DNA of 64,000 bases from positions 1-64,000 of the forward strand of contig CANMVS010000019.1 of NCBI GenBank assembly GCA_947501445.1, read 5' to 3'. Origin of the DNA: an uncultured Rhizobiaceae group bacterium (GTDB lineage: Bacteria > Pseudomonadota > Alphaproteobacteria > Rhizobiales > Rhizobiaceae). Position 1 is the stretch's first letter. Each line of letters begins with the position of its first letter. Of the stretch, positions 41,318 to 53,025 are shown one piece after another. Below the pieces are notes generated by a model. That model worked only from the letters and a program-made list of their open reading frames with translations, searched no databases and was not told where the DNA came from. A program made the translations under genes and the position numbers.

Positions 41318-41843
41318 TGCATTCTCGCCCTGATGAATCGATGCATCGAGCGCCGTCGTTCTGTCGCACCTTGTGTGCCGCCAATCTAACCGCATCAACC
41401 ATATGCTGATACCCGGTGCATCGACAGATGTTGCCGGACAGGGCGAGCCGAATTTCCTGCTCATCCGGTTCCGGATTATCATTCAGGAATGCCTTGATCG
41501 TCATCAAGACACCTGGTGTACAAAAACCACATTGTAAACCGTGGCTTTCGCGAAAAGCAGATTGCAACACACTCAATTCACCATTCGGGTGGGCCAATCC
41601 CTCCACTGTCTCGATTTCGACACCGTCAGCCTGGGGCGCAATCATCAGACAGGAACGCACCGGCAGACCATCAACCAGCACGGTGCAGGAGCCGCAAGCG
41701 CCCTGCTCACAACCAACATGTGTGCCTGTAAGATTTAACTCGTCCCGCAAAAAGTCACAGAGTGACCATCGAGGTTCCACGGTGCGGGTGTAATGCTTGC
41801 CGTTGATGATGGTCTTAACCTCAAATTTGTCTGACAACATCAC
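41310..41843 (-). CDS. [2Fe-2S] small subunit of molybdenum hydroxylase (CoxS-like)
   Basis: This 177-residue protein carries two [2Fe-2S] clusters. The N-terminal ferredoxin-type domain has Cys45, 50, 53 and 65 (CEQGACGSCTVLVDG). The helical domain has Cys105, 108, 140 and 142 (CGFCTPG and NICRCTGYQHM). It passes electrons from the molybdenum site to the FAD subunit. Its stop overlaps the start of the large subunit by 8 bases and it follows the FAD subunit by 22 bases, so the three subunits are co-translated. All eight ligands are present. Confidence 0.94.
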   Translation of the reverse strand: MMLSDKFEVKTIINGKHYTRTVEPRWSLCDFLRDELNLTGTHVGCEQGACGSCTVLVDGLPVRSCLMIAPQADGVEIETVEGLAHPNGELSVLQSAFRESHGLQCGFCTPGVLMTIKAFLNDNPEPDEQEIRLALSGNICRCTGYQHMVDAVRLAAHKVRQNDGARCIDSSGRECNG

Positions 41844-41865
41844 AGCTCCCCTTTGCTTCGTGCGT

Positions 41866-42759
41866 TTACTGGATTGACAGTGCAGCCTGGTTTTGTGCTC
41901 GTTGAGCCGCCACCGTCAGCGCACGTCGCGTTAACACGGCAGCCAGATGTCGCTTATACTCAGCAGATGCGACAGAATCAGCGAATGGATGCAGCTCCTC
42001 TTGGGCAATTTGTGCTGCTGCGTGGATGGTGGTTTGGTTCAACAACCTGCCAATCACCGATGTCTGAGCCTCCACGGCCAGCACACAGGTCGATGACATA
42101 TTGCAGAACGCCAATCGGCACCCCGTGCAAACATCATCCTCATTCAGGGAGACAATTGCGGCGACACCAACAATCGCATAGTCGCCCTGACGACGTGACA
42201 GTTCCATAAAACAGGTGCCTGATCGTTCAGGCAGGCGAGGCAGTTCCACCTCGATCAACATTTCCGATCCTGTGATGGCGGTTTCGCAAACACCCAGAAA
42301 AAAGTCGGCAGCATTTATCCACCGGTCAGTTGTCATGGACCTAACGTGTAACCTGCCCTGCTGTGCTAACAGCACCGCCGGCATCTCTGACGCCGGATCT
42401 GCATGAGCCAGATTTCCGCACAAAGTACCCCGATTGCGTATCTGCTGATGGGCGACCTGGGATATGGCTTCTCTTGCGAGTGGTTGATGCTCACCAATGT
42501 GATTGTCAGTTTGAATTTGCCTATGGCGAACCAAAGCACCGATACGAATAGCGCCGCAATCAATTCTAGTAACGTAATCCAGCTCTTTCAAAGCATTCAG
42601 GTCGATCAGTACCCCCGGTTGTGCCAACCTGAAAGACATGATCGACAGCAGGCTTTGCCCGCCTGCCAGATAGCGCGAATTTTCCTGGAGTTCTGCCTTT
42701 AGCGATAGTGCCGCAATGAGAGTATCGGGACGCGCGTATCTGAATGGTGCATGCTTCAT
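41866..42759 (-). CDS. FAD-binding medium subunit of molybdenum hydroxylase (CoxM-like)
   Basis: This 297-residue flavoprotein has the CoxM signatures AGGQSLL (32-38) and TLCGNLAHADP (112-122), which contact the FAD pyrophosphate, followed by the CO-deh_flav_C domain with PERSGTCFMELSRRQGDYAI. It is the first gene of the operon; the ~210-base region upstream separates it from the rpoC terminator and contains an ATACACTGTAT palindrome (42854-42864) that could bind a regulator. Subunit order M-S-L is that of cox operons. Confidence 0.92.
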   Translation of the reverse strand: MKHAPFRYARPDTLIAALSLKAELQENSRYLAGGQSLLSIMSFRLAQPGVLIDLNALKELDYVTRIDCGAIRIGALVRHRQIQTDNHIGEHQPLAREAISQVAHQQIRNRGTLCGNLAHADPASEMPAVLLAQQGRLHVRSMTTDRWINAADFFLGVCETAITGSEMLIEVELPRLPERSGTCFMELSRRQGDYAIVGVAAIVSLNEDDVCTGCRLAFCNMSSTCVLAVEAQTSVIGRLLNQTTIHAAAQIAQEELHPFADSVASAEYKRHLAAVLTRRALTVAAQRAQNQAALSIQ

Positions 42760-42972
42760 CAGGAGCCCCAGGCGGAAACGATTTACAATCTATAATTGAG
42801 TAGAATGGATGTTTTCCTGTAAATATCAACCCCTATAATGTATATTCTTCAAGATACACTGTATAGGTGCATATATTGCGTTGAAAAATTCATCCCTGCA
42901 ATTCCTATTCCCCAAAGGCACTCATACCAAAGGAACGGGGAATTTTTACGGGGTGTAGCTATGTATTCAGAC

Positions 42973-43005
42973 AAAAAAAGCCCCGGCAGTTACCTGCCGG
43001 GGCTT
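42973..43005 (-). terminator. Intrinsic terminator of the rpoBC operon
   Basis: On the minus strand GCCCCGGCAG and CTGCCGGGGC (42994-43003 and 42980-42989) form a perfect 10-bp stem with a 4-base loop followed by TTTTTTT. It lies 24 bases past the rpoC stop, so the cox operon needs its own promoter. Confidence 0.95.
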
Positions 43006-43028
43006 CTTTATTCTAGTGGTTCGATGGC

Positions 43029-46000
43029 CTATTCGCTCAATGGCACTTCGACTTTTTCAGCCGAGAGATCTGCCAGCATTGGACCGGCATCTTCGACACC
43101 GGACGATTTTTTGCGTTCATCCAAAATAAGTTCATCGCGCGATGTTGCGATACGACGAACCTGGCTCATGGCACCACCGGTACCAGCCGGGATCAGACGA
43201 CCAACAATGACGTTTTCCTTAAGTCCCTGCAGCGCATCCATCTTGCCGGCGACGGCAGCCTCGGTGAGCACCTTGGTGGTTTCCTGGAAGGAAGCCGCCG
43301 AGATGAAGGATGGTGTTTGCAGTGACGCTTTGGTGATACCCAGAAGAACCGGATCACCAACGGCCGGTGACTTGCCTTCTTCAGCAAGACGCTCATTGGC
43401 AATTTCAAGTTCAATGCGATCAACATTGTCACCAACGATATAGGCAGAGTCGCCAGAGTCGGTAATCTCAACCTTCTGAAGCATCTGACGAACGATGACT
43501 TCAATGTGCTTGTCGTTGATCAACACGCCCTGAAGCCTGTAGACCTCCTGAATCTCATTCACCAGATAGGAAGCCAGCGCCTCGACACCGCGAATTGCAA
43601 GAATGTCGTGCGGTGCAGGGTTTCCATCAAGAATGTAGTCACCCTTTTCAATGACGTCACCATCCTGAAGATGGAAAGGCTTGCCCTTTGGAATGAGATA
43701 TTCAACGGATTCGGATTCACCTTCATGCGGCTCAATCAGAATACGGCGCTTGTTCTTGTAGTCCCGGCCAAAGCGGATCGTGCCATCGATTTCGGCAATT
43801 ACCGCATGATCTTTCGGACGGCGCGCTTCGAACAGTTCCGCAACCCGTGGCAGACCACCGGTAATGTCCTTGGTCTTGGCGCTTTCCAGTGGAACACGGG
43901 CCAAAACATCACCTTCAGAAATTTTGGTGCCGGGCTCGACTGACAAGATCGCATCCACTGACAGGAAGAAGCGAGCCTCGCCTCCGCGTGCAAGTGTCAG
44001 TATCTTGCCATCCTTGTCCTTGATGACGATGGCAGGTTTCAGATCAATGCCGCGCGGTGTCGAGCGCCAATCAATAACCTGACGTTTGGTGATACCGGTT
44101 GTCTCGTCCGTTGATTCCGTGACTGACAGACCGTCAACAACGTCTTCAAATTCAACAATACCGGCAACCTCAGTCATCATTGGGCGGGTGTATGGATCCC
44201 ACTCCGCAAGACGCTGGCCACGTTTGACCGTGTCCTTGTCGTCAACAAAGATCTTGGAACCATAAGCAACGCGCTGACTGGAACGTTCAACACCCTGCTC
44301 GTCAAGAATCTGAACCGACATGCTACGTCCCATGGCAACAAGATTGCCGCTGGAATTACGCAGGATATTGCGGTTCTTAATTCTGACCGTTCCCTCATAG
44401 GAGGCTTCCAGGAATGATTGGTCAACAACCGTGGCAGTACCACCAAGGTGGAAGGTACGCATGGTAAGCTGGGTACCCGGCTCACCGATTGACTGTGCGG
44501 CAATAACACCAACAGCCTCACCGATGTTTACAGGCGTACCGCGTGCAAGGTCACGTCCATAACATGTGCCACAAATTCCTGTCTGAATTTCACAGGTCAA
44601 TGCGGAACGAATATCAATGGACTGAACATTCGCAGCTTCAATCGCAACCACGTCAGGCTCTTCAATCATACGACCGGCAGCAACCAGAACATCACCGGTT
44701 TGCGGATGAATGATATCATCAAGAGCGGTACGTCCAAGGACACGCTGCCCGATGGAAGCAACAACCTGACCGGCATCAATGATGGCTGTCATGGTCAAAC
44801 CATTGGTGGTGCCGCAATCCACCTGGGTAACGATGCAATCTTGCGCAACGTCAACCAGACGACGTGTCAGGTAACCGGAGTTGGCCGTTTTCAACGCCGT
44901 ATCAGCAAGACCCTTACGTGCGCCGTGAGTCGAGTTGAAGTACTCGTTCACGGTCAGGCCTTCTTTAAAGTTCGACGTGATCGGTGTTTCAATGATTTCA
45001 CCCGATGGCTTGGCCATGAGGCCACGCATTCCACCAAGCTGGCGCATCTGGTTTGGAGAACCACGGGCGCCGGAATGGCTCATCATGTAAATCGAGTTCA
45101 TTGGCTTTTGACGGCCATTGTCATCAAACTCGACAGCCTTAATGCGGCCCATCATTTCATCAGCAACTTTCTCTGTTGCTTTACCCCAGGCGTCGACAAC
45201 CTTGTTGTATTTTTCGCCCTGGGTGATGAGACCATCATTGTACTGCTGCTCGTATTCCTTGACGAGCATTTCAGTCTCATTGACGATTTCAACCTTGGCA
45301 TCCGGAATGACCATGTCGTCCTTGCCGAAGGAAATTCCGGCGCGACAGGCATGACCAAAGCCGAGCTGCATGATCCGGTCACAGAAGATAACCGTCTCTT
45401 TCTGTCCGCAGTGACGATACACCGTATCGATCATCTTGGAGATGTTCTTCTTGGTCATTTCCTGATTGCAGGTATCAAATGGAACCTTGACGTTCTTAGG
45501 CAGCAATTCGCCAATGATCATGCGTCCAGGTGTTGTTTCATGGATCGCTGACACGACATTGCCTTCGGCGTCAACGGTCTTGAACCGACCCTTGATTTTC
45601 GCATGCAATGTTACAATGTCGTTGTCCAATGCATGATGCAATTCACCCATATCGGCGAATATCATGCCCTCACCCGGCTCATTCTCATTCATGATCGAGA
45701 GGTAATAAAGACCCAGGACCATATCCTGTGACGGCACGATGATTGGTGCGCCATTGGCAGGATGCAGAATGTTGTTGGTGGACATCATCAACACGCGTGC
45801 TTCAAGCTGTGCTTCAAGCGAAAGCGGCACGTGAACAGCCATCTGGTCGCCGTCGAAGTCAGCGTTGAAAGCTGTACAGACAAGCGGGTGCAGCTGAATG
45901 GCTTTTCCCTCGACCAGGGTCGGTTCAAAGGCCTGAATACCAAGACGGTGAAGCGTTGGTGCACGGTTCAGCAGGACCGGATGCTCGCGGATGACCTCAT

Positions 46001-47243
46001 CCAGGATATCCCAGACTTCCGGCTTTTCCTTCTCAACAAGCTTTTTGGCCTGTTTGACAGTTGATGAATACCCCTTGGCATCAAGACGGGCATAGATAAA
46101 CGGCTTGAACAGCTCAAGCGCCATTTTCTTTGGCAAACCGCACTGGTGAAGCTTCAGCTCAGGACCAGTCACGATTACCGAGCGACCGGAATAGTCGACG
46201 CGCTTACCAAGAAGGTTCTGACGGAAACGGCCCTGCTTACCCTTCAACATGTCGGACAGTGATTTCAACGGACGTTTGTTGGCGCCGGTGATCACACGGC
46301 CACGACGGCCATTGTCAAACAATGCATCAACAGATTCCTGCAGCATGCGCTTTTCGTTACGCACGATAATGCCCGGTGCCCGCAGTTCGATCAGCCGCTT
46401 CAAACGGTTGTTACGGTTGATTACCCGGCGATACAGATCGTTCAGGTCTGAGGTCGCAAAGCGACCGCCATCCAATGGAACCAATGGACGCAGATCCGGA
46501 GGAATAACCGGAACAACCTTCATGATCATCCACTCGGGGCGGTTGCCGGATTCGATGAAGTTCTCGACCAGCTTCAGTCGCTTCATCAGTTTCTTTGACT
46601 TCAGCTCTGATGTGGTTGTTGCAAGTTCATCGCGCAGATCAACAGCGATCTTCTGCATATCCATACCGGCCAGCAGTTCAAAGATAGCTTCCGCACCGAT
46701 CATCGATGTGAAGGCATCTTCGCCGAACTCGTCAGCTGCCAGCATGTACTCCTCTTCAGAGAGCAGCTGATTTTCCTTCAGATCCGTCAGACCCGGCTCT
46801 GTAACGATGTAGTTTTCAAAATACAGAACACGCTCGATATCCTTGAGCGTCATGTCAAGCAACGTACCGATACGGCTTGGCAGTGATTTCAAAAACCAGA
46901 TATGTGCAACCGGCGCAGCCAGTTCGATATGGCCCATACGCTCACGGCGCACGCGCGACAATGTCACTTCAACACCGCATTTTTCGCAGATAATACCTTT
47001 GTATTTCATCCGCTTATATTTGCCGCACAGGCACTCATAGTCCTTGATTGGACCAAAGATACGCGCGCAGAAAAGGCCGTCACGCTCGGGCTTGAACGTA
47101 CGGTAATTGATTGTTTCCGGCTTCTTGATCTCACCGAACGACCAGGAGAGAATCTTCTCCGGCGACGCAATCGAAATCCGAATGGAATCGAAGGTCTGTA
47201 CCGGCGTTTGCGGGTTGAAAAGGTTCATGACCTCTTGGTTCAT
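43029..47243 (-). CDS. rpoC: RNA polymerase beta' subunit
   Basis: Beta' (1404 residues) carries the catalytic Mg site NADFDGDQM at 460-468. The N-terminal zinc site has C71, C73, C86 and C89, and the second zinc site lies in [13 protein letters not shown]. Other recognised parts are the bridge helix and trigger loop region with [12 protein letters not shown]. The length is normal for alphaproteobacteria. An ATG at 47243 follows GGAGATAGG upstream. The gap to rpoB is about 170 bases and shows no gene. Confidence 0.98.
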   Translation of the reverse strand: MNQEVMNLFNPQTPVQTFDSIRISIASPEKILSWSFGEIKKPETINYRTFKPERDGLFCARIFGPIKDYECLCGKYKRMKYKGIICEKCGVEVTLSRVRRERMGHIELAAPVAHIWFLKSLPSRIGTLLDMTLKDIERVLYFENYIVTEPGLTDLKENQLLSEEEYMLAADEFGEDAFTSMIGAEAIFELLAGMDMQKIAVDLRDELATTTSELKSKKLMKRLKLVENFIESGNRPEWMIMKVVPVIPPDLRPLVPLDGGRFATSDLNDLYRRVINRNNRLKRLIELRAPGIIVRNEKRMLQESVDALFDNGRRGRVITGANKRPLKSLSDMLKGKQGRFRQNLLGKRVDYSGRSVIVTGPELKLHQCGLPKKMALELFKPFIYARLDAKGYSSTVKQAKKLVEKEKPEVWDILDEVIREHPVLLNRAPTLHRLGIQAFEPTLVEGKAIQLHPLVCTAFNADFDGDQMAVHVPLSLEAQLEARVLMMSTNNILHPANGAPIIVPSQDMVLGLYYLSIMNENEPGEGMIFADMGELHHALDNDIVTLHAKIKGRFKTVDAEGNVVSAIHETTPGRMIIGELLPKNVKVPFDTCNQEMTKKNISKMIDTVYRHCGQKETVIFCDRIMQLGFGHACRAGISFGKDDMVIPDAKVEIVNETEMLVKEYEQQYNDGLITQGEKYNKVVDAWGKATEKVADEMMGRIKAVEFDDNGRQKPMNSIYMMSHSGARGSPNQMRQLGGMRGLMAKPSGEIIETPITSNFKEGLTVNEYFNSTHGARKGLADTALKTANSGYLTRRLVDVAQDCIVTQVDCGTTNGLTMTAIIDAGQVVASIGQRVLGRTALDDIIHPQTGDVLVAAGRMIEEPDVVAIEAANVQSIDIRSALTCEIQTGICGTCYGRDLARGTPVNIGEAVGVIAAQSIGEPGTQLTMRTFHLGGTATVVDQSFLEASYEGTVRIKNRNILRNSSGNLVAMGRSMSVQILDEQGVERSSQRVAYGSKIFVDDKDTVKRGQRLAEWDPYTRPMMTEVAGIVEFEDVVDGLSVTESTDETTGITKRQVIDWRSTPRGIDLKPAIVIKDKDGKILTLARGGEARFFLSVDAILSVEPGTKISEGDVLARVPLESAKTKDITGGLPRVAELFEARRPKDHAVIAEIDGTIRFGRDYKNKRRILIEPHEGESESVEYLIPKGKPFHLQDGDVIEKGDYILDGNPAPHDILAIRGVEALASYLVNEIQEVYRLQGVLINDKHIEVIVRQMLQKVEITDSGDSAYIVGDNVDRIELEIANERLAEEGKSPAVGDPVLLGITKASLQTPSFISAASFQETTKVLTEAAVAGKMDALQGLKENVIVGRLIPAGTGGAMSQVRRIATSRDELILDERKKSSGVEDAGPMLADLSAEKVEVPLSE

Positions 47244-47411
47244 GCCTATCTCCTTCGTGGGGTTTTACCCCTCTGCCGACCATTGTGGTTTGTTGTCCAA
47301 CCAATCAATTGTCGTCTAAAACCTGTGGCGTCGCTTTGGCGACATTATCTGGTTGTTTTCAGGCAACCGGAAAGCGGCGCGCTCCCATCAAGGAAGCGCG
47401 CTGCGCTGTTT

Positions 47412-50400
47412 TTACTCTGCAGCGTCGGGCAGAACCTCTGCATCCTGAACCAAATCGACCCGGGTGTTTTCCAGCTCAACATTCAGTCCAAGTGAGCGCA
47501 TCTCCTTGACGAGAACGTTGAAGCTTTCCGGAATACCGGCTTCAAACGTATCATCGCCCCGAACGATGGCTTCATACACTTTGGTACGGCCGGCAACGTC
47601 ATCGGATTTGACGGTCAGCATTTCCTGCAAGGTGTATGCAGCGCCATAAGCTTCAAGTGCCCAGACCTCCATCTCACCGAACCTTTGACCACCGAACTGC
47701 GCCTTACCACCCAGCGGCTGCTGTGTAACGAGCGAGTACGGACCGATCGAACGGGCGTGGATCTTGTCATCCACCAGGTGATTGAGCTTGAGCATATAGA
47801 TGTAGCCAACAGTCACCTGACGGTCGAACTGTTCTCCGGTACGCCCGTCATAGAGTGTTGACTGACCGGATTCTTTCAATCCGGCCTTGACCAGCATCTC
47901 ATTGACGTCAGCTTCAACGGCACCATCAAAAACCGGTGTGGCAATTGAAACGCCGCCCTTGTTCTGCTCAGCCAGGCGGATGATGGATTCATCATCATAT
48001 TGCCCAACCGGCTCACCCTTTGGACCCGATCCGATAACATCATCAAGCGTTGCACGCAGCGGCTCAACATTGCCATCCACCTTATAGGCCTCAAGCATAT
48101 CACCAATGCGCTGTCCCATGCCAGAGCATGCCCAACCCAGATGCGTTTCCAGAATCTGACCCACATTCATGCGCGATGGAACACCAAGCGGGTTCAACAC
48201 GATATCAACATGTGTTCCGTCTTCCAGGAATGGCATGTCTTCGATGGGAACAATACGGGAAATAACACCCTTGTTACCATGACGACCGGCCATCTTGTCT
48301 CCGGGCTGTACCTTGCGCTTAACAGCGACAAAGACCTTGACCATTTTCATGACGCCCGGAGGCATCTCATCGCCGCGCTGTACCTTTTCGACCTTGTCCA
48401 TGAAACGCTGTTCAAGGCGTTTTTTGGATTCGTCATACTGAGCACGCAGTGCCTCTATTTCACCCTGAAGCTTTTCGTCTTCAACGGCAAACATCCACCA
48501 CTGCGAACGCGGGTATTCCTGCATGACGTCCGCATCGACCGTCGTACCCTTGCGGAAGCCCTTGGGGCCAGCAACAGCAGATTTGTCGGCCAACATGTCT
48601 GACAGACGGCCATAGACGTTACGGTCCAGAATGGCCTGCTCGTCGTCACGGTCTTTTGCAAGGCGTTCAATTTCCTCGCGTTCGATCGCCATCGCACGTT
48701 CGTCTTTTTCCACACCGTGGCGGTTAAAGACGCGCACTTCGACGACAGTACCGAATGCACCGGGTGGCATGCGCATGGACGTATCACGAACATCCGATGC
48801 CTTCTCACCAAAGATGGCACGCAGAAGCTTTTCTTCCGGTGTCATCGGGCTTTCGCCCTTCGGTGTGATCTTGCCAACAAGAATATCACCAGGTGTTACT
48901 TCCGCACCGATATAGACAATGCCTGCCTCATCGAGGTTCTTCAGCGCCTCTTCAGAAACATTGGGAATGTCCCGGGTGATTTCTTCCGGACCCAGCTTCG
49001 TATCACGCGCCATGACTTCAAACTCATCAATATGGATCGATGTGAAGACATCATCACGCACAATGCGTTCCGACAACAGGATTGAATCTTCGTAGTTGTA
49101 ACCATTCCAGGGCATGAACGCGACGAGCACATTGCGGCCAAGTGCCAGATCACCAAGGTCCGTCGATGGACCATCGGCGATAATGTCACCCTTTTGGATA
49201 CGGTCACCGACATCGACGAGCGGACGCTGATTTATGCAGGTGTTCTGGTTGGAACGCTGGAATTTCTGCAGCGTATAGATATCAACACCAGATCTGGACG
49301 GGTCCAACTCTTCGGTGGCACGGATAACAACACGTGTTGCATCCACCTGATCAACCACACCTGTGCGGTAAGCGGCGATGGCAGCGCCGGAGTCACGGGC
49401 CACGATAGGCTCCATACCGGTACCGACAAACGGTGCTTCAGCACGCACAAGCGGAACAGCCTGACGCTGCATGTTCGAGCCCATCAAGGCGCGGTTGGCG
49501 TCATCGTTTTCAAGGAACGGAATCAGCGCAGCAGCAACGGAAACAAGCTGCTTGGGTGACACGTCCATCAAATCAACGGAGTCGCGTGGTGCAAGCATCA
49601 CGTCGCCTGCGTAACGACAAACAACAAATTCTTCAACGAAGGAACCGTCATCGTTGAGAATGGCGTTGGCCTGAGCAACGTGATATTTGGCCTCTTCCAT
49701 TGCTGAAAGATAAATCACATCGTTCGTCACATTGCCGTCAATGATCCGGCGGTACGGGCTTTCAATGAAGCCATACTTATTGACCCGCGCAAATGTTGCC
49801 AGTGAGTTGATCAGACCAATATTTGGCCCTTCCGGTGTCTCAATGGGACAAATACGACCGTAGTGGGTCGGATGCACGTCACGCACTTCAAAGCCGGCAC
49901 GTTCACGGGTCAGACCACCGGGTCCAAGCGCCGAAAGACGACGTTTGTGGGTGATTTCCGAAAGCGGATTGACCTGGTCCATGAACTGCGAGAGCTGTGA
50001 AGAACCGAAGAACTCACGAACCGCCGCAGCAGCAGGTTTTGCGTTGATCAAATCCTGCGGCATGACAGTGTCGATTTCAATCGATGACATGCGTTCCTTG
50101 ATGGCGCGTTCCATACGCAGCAGGCCAAGCCGGTACTGATTTTCCATCAGTTCGCCGACCGAACGCACACGACGGTTGCCAAGGTTGTCAATATCGTCAA
50201 TTTCGCCTTTGCCATCACGCAATTCTACAAGCGTTTTGACGACGGCAAGAATATCGTCCTTGCGCAGCACACGCACTGTGTCTTCGGCATCCAGATCAAG
50301 ACGCATATTCATTTTCACCCGACCGACGGATGAAAGGTCATAACGCTCTGAATCAAAGAACAGCGAATTGAACATGGCCTCAGCCGAGTCCATTGTCGGA

Positions 50401-51554
50401 GGCTCACCCGGGCGCATAACCCGGTAGATGTCGAACAATGCATCCTGGCGGCTGTCATTCTTGTCTACATTCAATGTGTTACGGATGTATCCGCCGACAT
50501 TGATGTGGTCGATATCAAGAATGGGAAGCTCTTCAAAGCCAGCCTCGATAAGGACAGGCAGGGTTTTCTCATCCAGTTCGTCGCCGGCTTCCAGGTAAAT
50601 TTCACCCGTTTCCATATTGACAACATCACGTGCCAGATAGGTGCCGTAAAGCTCTTCGTCGGTTGACTTGAGGGCCTTAACGCCCTTCTCCGTCAGCTGC
50701 TTGAGGAAGCGTGGTGTCAGTTTTTTGCCGGTTTCGGCAACGACTTCACCACTATCAGCATCAACCAGATCAGAAACAGCCTTTGTGCCTTTCAACGCAT
50801 CCGGATGGAATGGCACGCGCCATCCATCACCTTCACGCGCATAATGCGAGTGGGTGTAGAACGTGTCGAGGATTTCCTCACTGTCCATTCCAAGCGCCAT
50901 CAGCAGTGATGTAGCCGGAATTTTGCGGCGGCGGTCAATACGTGCATGCACGATGTCCTTGGCGTCAAACTCGATATCGAGCCATGACCCGCGGTACGGA
51001 ATAACGCGTGCTGCAAAGAGCAATTTGCCGGAAGAATGGCTCTTACCCTTGTCGTGGTCGAAGAAAACACCTGGCGAACGGTGCATCTGCGAAACGATAA
51101 CACGTTCTGTACCGTTGACGATGAATGTACCATTGTCGGTCATCAGGGGCATATCGCCCATATAGACGTTCTGTTCCTTGATGTCCTTGATGGACTTCGC
51201 GCCGGTATCTTCATCGATATCAAACACGATCAGACGCAGCGTCACCTTGAGCGGCGCTGCGTAGGTCAAATCACGCTGGCGACATTCTTCAACGTCAAAC
51301 TTGGGGGGTTCGAATTCGTATGAAACGAATTCCAACATTGATGAGCCGGAAAAATCCGAAATCGGGAAGACGGACTTGAAGACAGCCTGAAGGCCTTCAT
51401 CCAAGCGCCCGCCTTCGGGCTCATCAACCATAAGAAACTGATCGTAAGACGCCTTTTGTACCTCAATGAGGTTAGGCATCTCAGCGACCTCTGGAATCTT
51501 TCCAAAAATCTTGCGTACGCGCCTGCGACCGTTAAACGATAGGGTCTGAGCCAT
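47412..51554 (-). CDS. rpoB: RNA polymerase beta subunit
   Basis: Beta (1380 residues) binds nascent RNA and rifampicin. The rifampicin-binding region ([20 protein letters not shown] followed by RLSALGP) is wild type at the usual resistance positions. [15 protein letters not shown]-like ([19 protein letters not shown]) and [20 protein letters not shown] near the C-terminus are diagnostic. It lies downstream of rplL after two stem-loops. Confidence 0.98.
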   Translation of the reverse strand: MAQTLSFNGRRRVRKIFGKIPEVAEMPNLIEVQKASYDQFLMVDEPEGGRLDEGLQAVFKSVFPISDFSGSSMLEFVSYEFEPPKFDVEECRQRDLTYAAPLKVTLRLIVFDIDEDTGAKSIKDIKEQNVYMGDMPLMTDNGTFIVNGTERVIVSQMHRSPGVFFDHDKGKSHSSGKLLFAARVIPYRGSWLDIEFDAKDIVHARIDRRRKIPATSLLMALGMDSEEILDTFYTHSHYAREGDGWRVPFHPDALKGTKAVSDLVDADSGEVVAETGKKLTPRFLKQLTEKGVKALKSTDEELYGTYLARDVVNMETGEIYLEAGDELDEKTLPVLIEAGFEELPILDIDHINVGGYIRNTLNVDKNDSRQDALFDIYRVMRPGEPPTMDSAEAMFNSLFFDSERYDLSSVGRVKMNMRLDLDAEDTVRVLRKDDILAVVKTLVELRDGKGEIDDIDNLGNRRVRSVGELMENQYRLGLLRMERAIKERMSSIEIDTVMPQDLINAKPAAAAVREFFGSSQLSQFMDQVNPLSEITHKRRLSALGPGGLTRERAGFEVRDVHPTHYGRICPIETPEGPNIGLINSLATFARVNKYGFIESPYRRIIDGNVTNDVIYLSAMEEAKYHVAQANAILNDDGSFVEEFVVCRYAGDVMLAPRDSVDLMDVSPKQLVSVAAALIPFLENDDANRALMGSNMQRQAVPLVRAEAPFVGTGMEPIVARDSGAAIAAYRTGVVDQVDATRVVIRATEELDPSRSGVDIYTLQKFQRSNQNTCINQRPLVDVGDRIQKGDIIADGPSTDLGDLALGRNVLVAFMPWNGYNYEDSILLSERIVRDDVFTSIHIDEFEVMARDTKLGPEEITRDIPNVSEEALKNLDEAGIVYIGAEVTPGDILVGKITPKGESPMTPEEKLLRAIFGEKASDVRDTSMRMPPGAFGTVVEVRVFNRHGVEKDERAMAIEREEIERLAKDRDDEQAILDRNVYGRLSDMLADKSAVAGPKGFRKGTTVDADVMQEYPRSQWWMFAVEDEKLQGEIEALRAQYDESKKRLEQRFMDKVEKVQRGDEMPPGVMKMVKVFVAVKRKVQPGDKMAGRHGNKGVISRIVPIEDMPFLEDGTHVDIVLNPLGVPSRMNVGQILETHLGWACSGMGQRIGDMLEAYKVDGNVEPLRATLDDVIGSGPKGEPVGQYDDESIIRLAEQNKGGVSIATPVFDGAVEADVNEMLVKAGLKESGQSTLYDGRTGEQFDRQVTVGYIYMLKLNHLVDDKIHARSIGPYSLVTQQPLGGKAQFGGQRFGEMEVWALEAYGAAYTLQEMLTVKSDDVAGRTKVYEAIVRGDDTFEAGIPESFNVLVKEMRSLGLNVELENTRVDLVQDAEVLPDAAE

Positions 51555-51591
51555 CGTCGCTCCTTATATCTTGCATCCGGGCCTGCAATTG

Positions 51592-51675
51592 ACGAAGCCA
51601 CTGGCCAGGGGGGCTTCGTATATGGGTCTTAGAGAACCCATTACCCAAGAGCCGTTTTTTGGGCTCTTGGGTAAT
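51592..51675 (-). promoter_or_regulatory. Two stem-loops between rplL and rpoB
   Basis: A perfect 14-bp inverted repeat (51640-51653 and 51662-51675, arms ATTACCCAAGAGCC) with an 8-base loop is followed, toward rpoB, by an 8-bp stem (51592-51599 and 51612-51619, ACGAAGCC). On the minus-strand RNA no T-run follows either, so they are not typical terminators. In E. coli the same position holds an attenuator and an RNase III processing site; a similar role here is an inference. Confidence 0.7.
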
Positions 51676-51743
51676 GCGTTCAAGTGCAAAACAACGTTTG
51701 AAGCGGGACCAGGGCTGGCCCCGCTTCTAAACGGTATTGCCGC

Positions 51744-52118
51744 TTATTTAAGCTCAACTTTAGCACCGGCTTCTTCAAGCTTGGCTTTAAGTTCTTCTGC
51801 TTCACCTTTGGAAACGCCTTCTTTAACAGCCTTTGGAGCTGCTTCAACGAGGTCTTTTGCTTCCTTCAGGCCGAGACCTGTGATGCCACGGACTTCCTTG
51901 ATGACGTTGATTTTCTTTGCGCCAGCGTCAGCCAGGATAACATCAAATTCAGTCTGTTCTTCTACAGCGGCGGCATCACCACCACCAGCAGCAGCTGCAG
52001 CAGCAACTGGTGCAGCTGCAGAAACGCCCCAATGCTCTTCGAGCATTTTAGAAAGCTCAGCAGCTTCCAGGACAGTCAGTTTTGAAAGGTCTTCTACGAT
52101 CTTTGCCAGATCAGCCAT
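51744..52118 (-). CDS. rplL: 50S ribosomal protein L7/L12
   Basis: L7/L12 (124 residues) forms the stalk that recruits translation factors. The N-terminal dimerisation domain ([20 protein letters not shown]), an Ala/Gly-rich hinge at about 35-50, and the C-terminal domain with [20 protein letters not shown] are visible. It follows rplJ. Confidence 0.98.
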   Translation of the reverse strand: MADLAKIVEDLSKLTVLEAAELSKMLEEHWGVSAAAPVAAAAAAGGGDAAAVEEQTEFDVILADAGAKKINVIKEVRGITGLGLKEAKDLVEAAPKAVKEGVSKGEAEELKAKLEEAGAKVELK

Positions 52119-52172
52119 GATATAGTTCCTTAAACGTTCGGTTCGAACTGGTTATTTACAGCGAAGTTCCGC

Positions 52173-52691
52173 TCAGGCGGCTTCGTCCTTCTGGGCATAA
52201 GCACTCGTGACACGAGCAAGCTGACTTGCAGGTGCACTGACAACCGTTGCAATGCGGGTTGCTGGTGTTGAAATCATACCAACAATTTTCGCACGCAACT
52301 CATCAATTGACGGCAGTGTGGCAAGCGCCTTCACACCATCAATATTGAGTTCGGTTGCGCCCATCGCTCCACCAAGTACAACGAGTTTTTCGTTGGCCTT
52401 GGCAAAATCGACGACGACTTTAGGAGCAGTAACAGGATCAGCGCTATAAGCGATGACGGTCTGTCCCTCGAAGAGATTTGCAATCCCTTCCGACTCCGTG
52501 CCCTGAAGAGCAATTTTAGCCAGGCGGTTCTTCGCGACTTTGACTGTGCCTCCAGCGTCACGCATTTTTGAACGAAGATCGTTCATCTGCGAGACTGAAA
52601 GTCCAGCATAGTGGGCCACAACAACGGAAGCAGAGGTCTGGAAGACCTCGTTCAGTGATGTGACGAATTCGCGTTTTTCCGCTCTTTCCAC
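52173..52691 (-). CDS. rplJ: 50S ribosomal protein L10
   Basis: L10 (172 residues) anchors L7/L12 dimers. The start is a GTG at 52691 with GGAGAG eight bases upstream, giving (V/M)[16 protein letters not shown] as in other alphaproteobacteria; the 27-residue upstream frame is rejected. [20 protein letters not shown] and [20 protein letters not shown] are diagnostic. The long leader before it may be the site of L10 autoregulation. Confidence 0.96.
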   Translation of the reverse strand: MERAEKREFVTSLNEVFQTSASVVVAHYAGLSVSQMNDLRSKMRDAGGTVKVAKNRLAKIALQGTESEGIANLFEGQTVIAYSADPVTAPKVVVDFAKANEKLVVLGGAMGATELNIDGVKALATLPSIDELRAKIVGMISTPATRIATVVSAPASQLARVTSAYAQKDEAA

Positions 52692-53025
52692 TGCCACTCT
52701 CCAGTAGACAGGACCTTCTTGCGATCCTGTCGGGTTTTGCCTTGCCGTCCGGGGGCCAAATTCGACCCACAAACGACGCTTGAGGATCCTGTCCCCCTGA
52801 ACCGGATCAAATGAACCGGATCAAAGGCAATAAAGGCTCGAACCAAAACGTTGGCGCATTGCGCGTTGAATTCTGGATCTCACCCGTCTCATGCGGGCAA
52901 AAGTGATTAAGGATAACCACCCGCAATCTCGGACAGGAGTTCCGGATTTTTACGTCCGGATTTTTCCGGCCCGGGGGCCGGAAAACTTGTCAGATCAGCT
53001 TTCGCCAATCAAATTTCAAATCCAC
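52692..53025 (-). promoter_or_regulatory. rplJ leader with hairpin and tandem repeat
   Basis: This 334-base spacer between rplA and rplJ holds a strong stem-loop (10-bp arms 52962-52971 and 52976-52985, TTTTCCGGCC with a 4-base loop), followed by a TCCGGA pair (52941-52946 and 52955-52960). Closer to the gene is an exact tandem repeat of TGAACCGGATCAAA (52798-52811 and 52812-52825). Position and size fit the L10(L12)4-binding leader that controls rplJL in other bacteria, but the specific binding fold was not modelled. Confidence 0.5.

Noticed and set aside
38963-42759. True aerobic CO dehydrogenase
   Set aside because: The large subunit loop reads AFRGAGR, without the AYRCSFR signature and its active-site cysteine, and no coxDEF genes are adjacent.
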